Shown here in pieces: positions 26,215 through 34,292 of a stretch of 64,000 nucleotides of DNA. The notes beneath the pieces were generated by a model, which was not told the origin of the DNA, searched no databases, and saw only the letters and a program-made list of their open reading frames with translations. Both the position numbers and the translations under genes were made by a program. Within the stretch, counting starts at the first letter, position 1; each line of letters starts with the position of its first letter. The DNA is from Bacteriovoracaceae bacterium UBA4573 (GTDB lineage Bacteria; Bdellovibrionota; UBA1018; UBA923): contig DGKJ01000029.1 of the NCBI GenBank assembly GCA_002387735.1, forward strand, positions 1 to 64,000, in the 5' to 3' direction.

Positions 26215-27186
26215 TCATTTTTTAAATACCATTTTTACTGCAGAGGTCGGGGACTTTATTTTCTTCAAAACCCGATTCACTCTATTGAAAGCTGCTAGAA
26301 CCTGTCTACGTAACCGGCTTGGCTCTTCTTTTATTCCAGTCGCAAAGGCCGGGCTTAATTTACCCAATACGGTTTGGGTGGCGGGATATTTTTTTGAAAT
26401 ATTATTTAATGTTTGCAGCCAAATCCAACTATCGTCTGCATATTTGCTCTCAATTAAGTTGAGTCCATTTTGTTCGCCAAGCTTTTGCAAAGAATCCGGA
26501 GTGAGTAAGTACAAATGTCTGGGAGCGTGATACCCTCCCCACACTCCAGATTTAGTTAGTTGGAAGTGAATTCCCGTTGGAGAAGGCGCCTCTAACACGA
26601 GTACTCCTCCTTTTTTTAAATGCTTTTCCGCGAGCTCAAATAGGGCCTCGGGGGCTTCCATATGCTCAACTACATGATTGGCGAATATTATATCAAATTG
26701 CCCTGGAGAAGCTGTCCTCGGATCAAACGTTTGAGTCGAATGTTTTACCGGCGCTAATTCGTCAAATAAAAATAGATTTTTCTCCTGAAATCCGACTTGA
26801 GTAAGGATTTCTAGGAACAAACCATCGCCGCCACCTACATCCAGGATCCTAGCCTTAGCCTTGGTGGTCCCTATTTTTTCCAAAAACTCCTCAGTGAGAT
26901 CTTTAGCGACTGCATCGCGCCATTCGGCGAAATACCTTTTACCTTCGACCGAATTTTTATATGCGTCATAGTTTTTAAGAAGATGATACGAGTAATAGTT
27001 TTCTGGATAGGCATTGCCAAGCTCGCCTCTTGATATGGGTGAGGTAAGCATCACGCTTCCGCAACCTTCGCAGGCACTATATTCAAACGATCGATCACTA
27101 GACTGGTACTCGTAGTCTTTTGCCACTGCTAACTGAACATTCGGTTCCTTCTTACAGGTTGGACATTGGATTGAATTTAATTTCAT
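26215..27186 (-). CDS. SAM-dependent methyltransferase with N-terminal zinc knuckle
   Basis: 323 residues from the ATG at 27186, just before I-Q-C-P-T-C. The N-terminus has two Cys pairs (C-P-T-C and C-E-G-C). The methyltransferase domain has I-L-D-V-G-G-G-D-G (motif I) and F-D-I-I-F-A-N-H-V-V-E-H-M. The layout matches methyltransferases found in polysaccharide gene clusters. The gene is visibly more AT-rich than its neighbours and stands alone between unrelated genes, which suggests transfer. The frame stays open to 27384, but the extra 66 residues look non-coding. Confidence 0.75.
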   Translation of the reverse strand: MKLNSIQCPTCKKEPNVQLAVAKDYEYQSSDRSFEYSACEGCGSVMLTSPISRGELGNAYPENYYSYHLLKNYDAYKNSVEGKRYFAEWRDAVAKDLTEEFLEKIGTTKAKARILDVGGGDGLFLEILTQVGFQEKNLFLFDELAPVKHSTQTFDPRTASPGQFDIIFANHVVEHMEAPEALFELAEKHLKKGGVLVLEAPSPTGIHFQLTKSGVWGGYHAPRHLYLLTPDSLQKLGEQNGLNLIESKYADDSWIWLQTLNNISKKYPATQTVLGKLSPAFATGIKEEPSRLRRQVLAAFNRVNRVLKKIKSPTSAVKMVFKK

Positions 27187-27550
27187 ATCATCTAGTACGG
27201 CCGAACATTTGGTAACTTGTTTAGATTCGGTTGCGCGCAATAGCGACGGCAACAAACCAACCGCAGTACACGCAAACATTATCTGCAAAAATACCTGTAT
27301 ATTCCTTTCCATAGCATTGGGTCGAATTTCATACAATTTTTGTCGGATATAATCAAGCAATTTTAGATACCGACAGTTAATCATTCAATTACGACTAACT
27401 TCTGACGAAGAGGGCCATTCAAGGGCTGCTCCGCAGATAAACGCGATCGACCAACCCACTTGAACTCTGAATCCCGTAACCGAGAACATTCTGCCCCTTA
27501 TTCATGCGGCGTTCTTGCTCGAAACGAATTCGTCTTTTACAATTTGCGGT
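27187..27550. other. Intergenic region, 364 bases
   Basis: This holds the upstream region of the methyltransferase (minus) and of the small membrane protein (plus). The first 200 bases are AT-rich like the methyltransferase gene. A short minus-strand open frame with a codon-like stretch near 27420-27550 might be a decayed gene end, but nothing recognisable is left. No RNA gene or clear promoter seen. Confidence 0.4.
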
Positions 27551-27823
27551 ATGAACACATGTGGATACGGACCTCAATGTTGGGTTAGTTGCATTCTCAT
27601 CTGCCTTGGCTGGTTGCTTGCTAGCTCTGGCTTGCTCTACTTCACTTGGAACAAGGTGATCGCCGAGGTCACCAAAATGAAACAAGTGAAATATTGGCAA
27701 GCACTCTTGTTTCTAGCCACAGTTTGCGCTCTTTGTGCACCTCGCGCCTATATGAAAAAAGGCCACTGCTTCGGAAAAAAAGGCGAATGTCACTACGAGC
27801 GAAGCGGAAAAAATTCGGACTAA
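27551..27823 (+). CDS. Small cysteine-rich membrane protein
   Basis: 90 residues from the ATG at 27551 (M-N-T-C-G-Y-G-P). Two hydrophobic segments (about 10-31 and 48-63) and nine Cys, several near the ends of the segments. A polar tail with H-C and E-C-H follows. No family recognised. It is 9 bases upstream of the HAMP-like gene and probably cotranscribed. Disulfide or metal binding is possible but not shown. Confidence 0.45.
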   Translation: MNTCGYGPQCWVSCILICLGWLLASSGLLYFTWNKVIAEVTKMKQVKYWQALLFLATVCALCAPRAYMKKGHCFGKKGECHYERSGKNSD

Positions 27824-27832
27824 CCGCAGTTT

Positions 27833-28270
27833 ATGAAAAGTCGCTTAAGAATCCTGATTTATCCCCGTTTTCAGTTGTTACTACTGGGAATTAACTTTCT
27901 AGTATTCGCAATCGTTAGCGGCGTCATGTTTTGGCAACACCAACGCACTCAGGGCGCTATTCGGCAGCTTGGACTAGACGCGAATCTTTCTCCCTCGCAC
28001 GGGTTCTTTCAATTAGTCGAACTGCAGTCACAGCAATATCTAGCAAGTCTTACGGCCGTTATGCTTTTTGGCTTCATTTTTTCGGCTTTGGTGATGCTCG
28101 TGGTCTCAAATCGTCTCGCGGGACCAATCGTGCGTTTGCGTCGCTACTTCGGCGACATTGCGATCAAAACCGACAACGTACCACCTTTGTCTTTTCGAAA
28201 AGGCGACTTCTTTGGCGACCTACCCGAAGTCGTTAATCGGGCCGTGCAGGCGCTGCAGACCAAAAAATAA
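27833..28270 (+). CDS. Small two-helix membrane protein with HAMP-like linker and no output domain
   Basis: 145 residues: membrane helix at about 14-35, short periplasmic loop, second helix at about 70-90, then a HAMP-like segment (N-R-L-A-G-P-I-V-R-L-R-R-Y and G-D-F-F-G-D-L-P-E-V). The chain ends after a short amphipathic helix. No kinase, cyclase or methyl-accepting domain follows, so it would have to signal through another protein. It converges with the large repeat lipoprotein gene. Confidence 0.6.
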   Translation: MKSRLRILIYPRFQLLLLGINFLVFAIVSGVMFWQHQRTQGAIRQLGLDANLSPSHGFFQLVELQSQQYLASLTAVMLFGFIFSALVMLVVSNRLAGPIVRLRRYFGDIAIKTDNVPPLSFRKGDFFGDLPEVVNRAVQALQTKK

Positions 28271-28276
28271 AGCCAC

Positions 28277-31200
28277 TTATTGCGGCTGGCATGGACTAAC
28301 TTGCACCGGAAACCCAGTGCCTGGATATTTTCCTGTAGTGTTATGTATGCACACTTCGTCTATCACTCCATCGAAATAGGCACTGCTCGAAGCGTCCCGC
28401 CCTAAATACAGCGGCAGATCCGGGTTATTAATCGTGGCTCTATGACCACTGTCGTTAATAAAGCTACCGTTTGCGACTCTAGAACCATTTAAAAAACCCC
28501 GCACTTGCGCGGCGTTCGAGTGGTCGGTATCAAGTCGGTAGACGATATGATAAAAAGTGTTTGTGCTAATTGTTACTGGTGCGGTCACTATTTCATCGTA
28601 AGTATTTCCACCGTCGACACTCGCCCGGAAAACCAGGACGATCTTGTTGTCGCCCGTGCGCCGACGCAGGTAGATCTGCCAACCATAACTGCCCGCCGTG
28701 CTGCCGCCCTTTGAAGCAAGAGCCATTTGTCTGCCCTTTGCTGGCAATTTACGTACCGACACATACATCTCGAATATCATTCTCTCTCGCAACGAATCGT
28801 AACGCGCTTCGTTCGGTATCGAAAGGTAGTGCCGAAATCCCGGCGTAAGCGAGCGTCCTTCAGCGAACCTTCCCGTTGCGTTGCCAGTGCCGAAGCTCTG
28901 AATTGTAATCCCAGAGCCGATCTGAGCGTAATAACTGCTGTCGGCAAACGAGCCGGTGGCGTTGTCAAAGTGATAAAGTGCGATTGTTTCGAATGTGTCG
29001 GTTATGTTCCAACTAAACCCTTGGGGCAGACTCGGATTACCGACCGCATCTAAAGCTCTGATCTCTAAAGTATGTGCCCCGACGCCCAACCCTTGAACTA
29101 CATGGGGCGAGGTGCAGGTGGCGTAGTCCCCTCCATCGAGTCGACACTCGAAGTGGTGTACGTCGCCGCTTCCCGATCCCCAGAAATAGGCCGTTGCTTC
29201 GCGCGAAGGAGTTGATCCAGTCGGTCCCGCGCCGAGAAAAAAGGTAGGTGGTGTCGTGTCACGAATCCAGGTGGCGGGCACGGAACTAGAATTATAACCA
29301 TTTTCGGGCTTGTGAGCGTAAACACCAATTTCGTAGTTTCCGTCGGCCGCAAAATGCAGAGGAATTTCAAATATTCCATCGTTGCACGGAATGGCCAATT
29401 CCGCAGCTGCGAAACCACCGCTCACTAATCCCAGTGTACGCATTTCGGTCCCTATTTGGCAGGTTCCTCTTACGTTCATGGTGTCGGACTGCGTGAGAAA
29501 CCAAGCCTGAGGCGGCCACTGAATCATTGGCGCACTCGGGCCGGCAGTGTCTCGAACCCAGCGAAACGTAACCTCGTTGGACGGGTTGCCCACGTCGTCG
29601 GTAGCCGAAAAAGTATAACTGTAGGTACCGTCGTTGGACTGATGCAAATAGACTTCGAAGGTGCCCGAAGAACAAGTAATGAGCATCTCCCCCACGCTTG
29701 GCTCAAAGCCCCGTACGACTCTGGCATCGCCGCAGGTACCTTCCACCGTGATGGCGGTTGGGGAATAAAAGGGTTGAGCCATGGGCGAAACGATTGCGAC
29801 AGTCGGCGGAGTCGTATCGAGTACCCAGTCAAAACGCGTAGGACTCGACTCTACAAGAGTGTAGGCCTGCATTTGCTTGAAATACACCGAGTGAGCCCCT
29901 TCAGCGCTTTCATGAAGTTCAAAATAAGCGCTCCCGCTTGAATCACATATTTTTTGAATTGGAGTCTCAACAGAGAGCCCTTCGACTTGGACCGTGTTGC
30001 CGGGCGAACAAAAAACTCTGACCGTAAAATCTACCGCTCGCGTCGCAAACGGCTGTTCATTCGGGGCTGCAATCGTTACAGGACTAGGAACGCTCGGATC
30101 GGTGTAAAACCGGAATTCTCGCTGCACCGAAGGGTTTCCAGCGCGGTCCACCTGGGTAAAATAGAACGTTCGGAATTGACTCATTTGGCCCACAGCTTCG
30201 TAAGTAGCTTGGCCATCGGCTCCGCAGGCCAAGTTCGTCACAACGAGGTTCGGGTCATCGATCGCAACATCGATTCGCGCCAGCGGTTCACAGCCCAGCA
30301 GCAGATCGTGCGTCTGTTCAACCGATGCCAACTCACTCGGACTAAAGGCCACTGCATTCGGCGCAATTGGGTCGAAAGCTATTGTGGTCTCAACATCGGC
30401 CGACGGAGCTCCGCCTGGTCCGAATTGGCGAGCCCGCGCTAGTACTACGCGTTCGCTGGTCACCGAAGGCGGTATGTCCAACGTGGCGTATCCTACGCCG
30501 TTTGTTTGGCATAAAAACGGAATTTTTCCGAACTCGGTTTCTACTTCTCCCGAAGCATTTGGCTGACAGCTCAGTTCGAACTCTACGTTGCGTAAACGAG
30601 TGTTCAACGGATTTACATTCGGGCGTACAATCGTCGGTGATACCGGCACCGACGAATCGCGCCGCCACACTAGTTGCGAAGAAGCGCTGGGGTTTCCGGC
30701 CCAATCGGTCTGGGAAAAAGCAAAAGTGTACGACCCATCGCTTTCACCTAGCACTCGAAACGTGAACGATTCGTTTTGACACAATACCGATTCTCGACGC
30801 CCGTCGGTGTGTTCTAGAAAAACAGTTGCCCCGGGTTCGCACGAACCGAGAATTGTTAATTCATTTTGATACGAAACATGGGTTGGCGATGCGGGGCTTG
30901 TCACTCTAGGCGGCGCCGGGGCCCTGCGATCCAAGGTCCAGTTAAAAATAACGGCTTGAGAGCTTACTCCCGAACGATCGTCGTGAAAAAACGAAAATAA
31001 GTAAGTACCATCGTCACTTTTGGTAGCTGGATAGCTAAACTCACCGGAACCCGTACAGGTTAGCTCTTGAGCCTCTGCGCCCCCGTCGCTCACAAGCAAA
31101 GCATATCGCGCGTCGCACTCGCCCGTAATCACTACATGATCGCTATTCGACTGAAGAGGGTTCAACACGGGCGACACTATTCGCGGAGAAGGAATGATCG

Positions 31201-31390
31201 GAATGGGAGCCGGCGTAATTATCGGTGCCGAACCAGTGGTAGAACTACTACCGCCGCCACCACCAGAGCCGCCGCCCGAACCACCGCCCGAAGCCCCACC
31301 GCCACCAGATGATAAACAACCGGAAGCCATCAAAGCTCCGAACAATACTATGGCCGCTCGACAGCTAAAAAACAGTCGCACGTTCCTCAA
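28277..31390 (-). CDS. Large surface lipoprotein: seven Ig-like repeats plus LamG domain
   Basis: 1037 residues from a TTG start. Lipobox M-A-S-G-C (Cys 25) is followed by a Gly/Ser linker to about 52. Seven repeats of about 90 residues follow, each with one Cys pair some 20 residues apart (for example C92/C112, C184/C204, C553/C573) and many with a W-x-x-D-x-x-x-P boundary. A shorter F-E-C-R-L-D-G type repeat lies at about 745-800, and a LamG/concanavalin-like domain at about 803-1019. This architecture fits a surface adhesin that binds sugars or other cells. The ligand is unknown. Upstream DNA (31400-31500) is AT-rich and likely holds the promoter. Confidence 0.75.
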   Translation of the reverse strand: MRNVRLFFSCRAAIVLFGALMASGCLSSGGGGASGGGSGGGSGGGGGSSSTTGSAPIITPAPIPIIPSPRIVSPVLNPLQSNSDHVVITGECDARYALLVSDGGAEAQELTCTGSGEFSYPATKSDDGTYLFSFFHDDRSGVSSQAVIFNWTLDRRAPAPPRVTSPASPTHVSYQNELTILGSCEPGATVFLEHTDGRRESVLCQNESFTFRVLGESDGSYTFAFSQTDWAGNPSASSQLVWRRDSSVPVSPTIVRPNVNPLNTRLRNVEFELSCQPNASGEVETEFGKIPFLCQTNGVGYATLDIPPSVTSERVVLARARQFGPGGAPSADVETTIAFDPIAPNAVAFSPSELASVEQTHDLLLGCEPLARIDVAIDDPNLVVTNLACGADGQATYEAVGQMSQFRTFYFTQVDRAGNPSVQREFRFYTDPSVPSPVTIAAPNEQPFATRAVDFTVRVFCSPGNTVQVEGLSVETPIQKICDSSGSAYFELHESAEGAHSVYFKQMQAYTLVESSPTRFDWVLDTTPPTVAIVSPMAQPFYSPTAITVEGTCGDARVVRGFEPSVGEMLITCSSGTFEVYLHQSNDGTYSYTFSATDDVGNPSNEVTFRWVRDTAGPSAPMIQWPPQAWFLTQSDTMNVRGTCQIGTEMRTLGLVSGGFAAAELAIPCNDGIFEIPLHFAADGNYEIGVYAHKPENGYNSSSVPATWIRDTTPPTFFLGAGPTGSTPSREATAYFWGSGSGDVHHFECRLDGGDYATCTSPHVVQGLGVGAHTLEIRALDAVGNPSLPQGFSWNITDTFETIALYHFDNATGSFADSSYYAQIGSGITIQSFGTGNATGRFAEGRSLTPGFRHYLSIPNEARYDSLRERMIFEMYVSVRKLPAKGRQMALASKGGSTAGSYGWQIYLRRRTGDNKIVLVFRASVDGGNTYDEIVTAPVTISTNTFYHIVYRLDTDHSNAAQVRGFLNGSRVANGSFINDSGHRATINNPDLPLYLGRDASSSAYFDGVIDEVCIHNTTGKYPGTGFPVQVSPCQPQ

Positions 31391-31501
31391 TGGAAGGTCC
31401 CCCTAGACCAATCCATTTTGCTATACCGTATCTATTTAATCAACAATTAATATACTGAAATTTATCTAATAATTACAGGGCATTACACGAGCTTAATCTG
31501 G

Positions 31502-31535
31502 TAAAACAGCCGCCCAGGGTGCGACTCCCCCGGGT
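31502..31535 (-). terminator. Probable terminator of the SNF2 helicase gene
   Basis: Just downstream of the helicase stop, on the minus strand, CCCGGGG (31533-31527) pairs with CCCTGGG (31519-31513) through one G-T wobble and is followed by a short TTTT run. Confidence 0.45.
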
Positions 31536-31537
31536 GT

Positions 31538-34153
31538 TTAGCCGTGCAGGGTGTCTGTGAGGAGCGCCAGCAATTCGTCGCGTGAAAACGCTTTTAGGCC
31601 CACGGGTGACTCTTCGATCAGCACGCCGCTGAGAGTCTTTTTACTCTGAATGATTTCGGCGATGCGGTCTTCGATTGTTTCAGGGCACTGGAGTTTAAAA
31701 ACCTGCACGCCGCGGGTTTGGCCAATGCGGTGCAAACGGTCAGTTGCTTGGTTCTCTTTCGCGGGGTTCCACCAACGATCAAAGTGAATGCACACACTGC
31801 CGGCCGTGAGATCGATACCCAAGCCCCCAGCGAGCAAGCTACAGAGAAACACCTTACATTCAGGGTCGTCTTGAAACCGCATGATGCGTTCACCGCGATC
31901 ACGGGTGTCACCACGAAGTTCGGTAAACTGGATTCCCTGTTTTTTTAGCCAAATACCAATGACATCGATCATGCCGAGATACTGGGTAAATACGACGACT
32001 TTGAGATTCGAGCGCAGCGCTTCTTCAAGAAGCTCCACGAACACTTCCCACTTGCCAGTTTCCTCAGGGTCAATCTTGGTGGCCTTCTTAATTTTTCCAG
32101 TAGTGTAAGCCGGCAGTCGCGGGTGATCACAAACTTGTTTTAGCCGGGTGAGCATTGAAAGAACGCCCGCGTAGTCAATTTTTTCACCAGCCTCGATATC
32201 GGCCCTTAGTTTTGCAGCTTCGCTACTATTGAGAAACGCACGGTATTGCTTCTTCTGAATCGAAGTCATCTCGCAACGAACCACTTCTTCAGTTTTTTCA
32301 GGCAACTCCGTTAACACCTGAGACTTTGTTCGCCGCAACAGAAACGGCGAAACAAGTCGCTTAAGTGTGGTCGCTTGTTCTTTGGTCGGAATCTCACGGC
32401 CATATCCGTAAAGACGCTTAAAACGCGGCAGTGAACCCAAATAACCCGGGAGCAAAAACTCCATGATCGACCAAAGGTCGGAAGCCTGATTCTCTACCGG
32501 CGTACCGGTCATCGCCAATCGAAACTTGCACTTCAGAACACGCGAAGCGCGCGCGCTAATGGTGGTCGCATTTTTAATGGCCTGAGCTTCATCGAGGATT
32601 ACCACGTGCCAGGGGCGCTCGCGCAGTGCAGACTCTTTTTGTAAAATTCCGTAGGTCGTTAGTACTAGTTTAGTGTCTTTACATGGCATTACTCGACCCT
32701 TGCCATGAAACACGCTCCACTTGAGCCCCGTTTTATAACGTTCGAGTTTGTGGCTCCAAGACGCTACGACCGACGTAGGAGCAATCACCAAACTCGGGTG
32801 TTCTGGGCTGTCTTTGCCTTCGTACATACTCGAAAGAAAAGCCATTACTTGGTGGGTTTTACCAAGCCCCATGTCGTCGGCCAAAAGCGCGGCGAGTCCC
32901 CGATGCGACAAACTCCACAACCAACTCAGACCATTTTTTTGATATTCGCGCAGATCGAATCCGTATTCCACGTTTGGCAATTCTGGAATGTCTTTGCGTT
33001 CAAAGTTCTTACGCCACTCGTGAAACTCTTTCCAATCTGCATCGACCGAAAAATCTTCAACTCCGACCTCGAGACTCAATCGATAGGCCGCTAGCGGGTG
33101 CAGTGGTTGTTGGTTGTTGTCTTCGAGATCAATAAACCCCGTAGGAGTCTTTACCCGCGGCGACGACTCTGGGCCCGCCACACCGCTGCGATTAGCCAAG
33201 CGTGCAAGCTGAGCGAGCGACGTTGAGAGTCGAAAAATTTTATTACCGATCCAAACGAAGTTGGTAGAGAGGCGCCCGATTTCCGAAAGTTTCGCCATTT
33301 CATCGCTGGTGATTCGAGCTTCGTCGTTAGCAAATTCGTAGGACACCGAGCGGGCCTTGTCGGATTTTTTGCCAATATGCATGCCCACTAATCGAAGTGG
33401 TTTAGATGCCAAAGTTACGCCCGCTAGATCGTTATGAAAAACGATAGCTGCCTTCTCTGCGTGCATCATTAAAAGCGCGAGCTGTTCGAGCGCTGCTTGG
33501 CCCTGATAAATAATCTTCGCCGCATCTAGCGACTTTAAAACTGGCACATATTCGTGAGCGGGTTGGTATAGTTTGCCGTCGGGGGCCTTCCACACTTTGC
33601 CGCCGCCCTGAAATAGCAGTTGCGAGAGCGGAAACACCACTTCACTTTTCTTTATTTGAGGCGAGCTCTTGCTTCCCACGACGTGTTCAACGTCGGAACT
33701 ACGATAACGAAAGCCTGCCTCTACGGCCAAAGAATGCAGGCGTTTTCCGGCAAAGGTAGGCCGCACAAATGCCACAGGCTCAGCCGTTAAAACTTCGGGT
33801 TCACCCTCTTCTTCGGGTACTACGAAAGACTCGGCTACGCCGTCGTCCTCATCGCCAATTCCGGCGCGCAGCAAACTGCCTCGCTCGATCACCCAAATAC
33901 TAAGGGCCGCTATGTGCCGGCAATGAGCCTCTCCCACGTGGTGGGTCGGGCACTGGCAGCTCGACTTAGCAATCGTGCCGCGGGCCATAATGATTTCAAT
34001 TTTAAATTGTGAGGTATCGGGCTCTTCGACACGCGCAACTACTGCATCGCCACGCAGTCGAACCTCTTTTACTCGATCCTCTCGATAAAAGATCTGGCCC
34101 GTTTTCCAGCTCGTCAGTGAGAACTCGCGTTTAATTTGATTCAAAAACAACAT
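31538..34153 (-). CDS. SNF2-family helicase with N-terminal SWIM zinc finger
   Basis: 871 residues. SWIM finger at C66-x-C68 and C78-x-H80. A middle region of unknown fold runs to about 390. The SNF2 ATPase follows with D-D-M-G-L-G-K-T (426-433), I-L-D-E-A-Q-A-I-K-N, and in the second lobe G-D-T-R-D-R, G-G-L-G-I-D-L-T-A, and D-R-W-W-N-P with R-L-H-R-I-G-Q-T. Bacterial Swi2/Snf2 proteins act on nucleoprotein complexes such as stalled RNA polymerase or repair sites. No nuclease or methylase neighbour suggests a defence system. It has its own unit, separated from hppA by a terminator. Confidence 0.9.
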   Translation of the reverse strand: MLFLNQIKREFSLTSWKTGQIFYREDRVKEVRLRGDAVVARVEEPDTSQFKIEIIMARGTIAKSSCQCPTHHVGEAHCRHIAALSIWVIERGSLLRAGIGDEDDGVAESFVVPEEEGEPEVLTAEPVAFVRPTFAGKRLHSLAVEAGFRYRSSDVEHVVGSKSSPQIKKSEVVFPLSQLLFQGGGKVWKAPDGKLYQPAHEYVPVLKSLDAAKIIYQGQAALEQLALLMMHAEKAAIVFHNDLAGVTLASKPLRLVGMHIGKKSDKARSVSYEFANDEARITSDEMAKLSEIGRLSTNFVWIGNKIFRLSTSLAQLARLANRSGVAGPESSPRVKTPTGFIDLEDNNQQPLHPLAAYRLSLEVGVEDFSVDADWKEFHEWRKNFERKDIPELPNVEYGFDLREYQKNGLSWLWSLSHRGLAALLADDMGLGKTHQVMAFLSSMYEGKDSPEHPSLVIAPTSVVASWSHKLERYKTGLKWSVFHGKGRVMPCKDTKLVLTTYGILQKESALRERPWHVVILDEAQAIKNATTISARASRVLKCKFRLAMTGTPVENQASDLWSIMEFLLPGYLGSLPRFKRLYGYGREIPTKEQATTLKRLVSPFLLRRTKSQVLTELPEKTEEVVRCEMTSIQKKQYRAFLNSSEAAKLRADIEAGEKIDYAGVLSMLTRLKQVCDHPRLPAYTTGKIKKATKIDPEETGKWEVFVELLEEALRSNLKVVVFTQYLGMIDVIGIWLKKQGIQFTELRGDTRDRGERIMRFQDDPECKVFLCSLLAGGLGIDLTAGSVCIHFDRWWNPAKENQATDRLHRIGQTRGVQVFKLQCPETIEDRIAEIIQSKKTLSGVLIEESPVGLKAFSRDELLALLTDTLHG

Positions 34154-34222
34154 ACGAAGGCCGGTAACCTATCAGGAAATTGTTCTGAGCGCTAGGGAAG
34201 GTTTCTGGTCCGCCAAACTAAA

Positions 34223-34262
34223 TAAAAAGGGGCCGGTTACCACATGGATAACCGACCCCTTC
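34223..34262 (-). terminator. Intrinsic terminator of hppA
   Basis: On the minus strand AAGGGGTCGGTTATC and GGTAACCGGCCCCTT form a long stem with one G-T wobble and a small loop, followed by TTTTTA. It lies 31 bases after the hppA stop. Confidence 0.85.
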
Positions 34263-34292
34263 TAAATAAGACCTTGTAGATCTATCTGGGTA

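Noticed and set aside
27187..27384. 66-residue N-terminal extension of the methyltransferase
   Set aside because: The zinc-knuckle domain begins right after the ATG at 27186, and the extension has no sensible leader or domain.
27419..27700. 93-codon minus-strand open frame opposite the small Cys-rich membrane protein
   Set aside because: Most of it is the complement of a better-supported gene. Only its last part outside that gene looks codon-like, and I could not match it to anything.
30384..30765. Overlapping open frames opposite the repeat lipoprotein
   Set aside because: Shadows of the real gene. They carry no start signals and no domain patterns.
31240..31312. Short-period GC-rich repeat
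   Set aside because: It encodes the Gly/Ser linker of the surface lipoprotein and has no features of a mobile or CRISPR repeat.
31538..34153. SNF2 helicase as part of a phage-defence system (DISARM or similar)
   Set aside because: No methylase, nuclease, PLD or DUF1998 neighbour. The gene is flanked by hppA and the lipoprotein with its own terminator.
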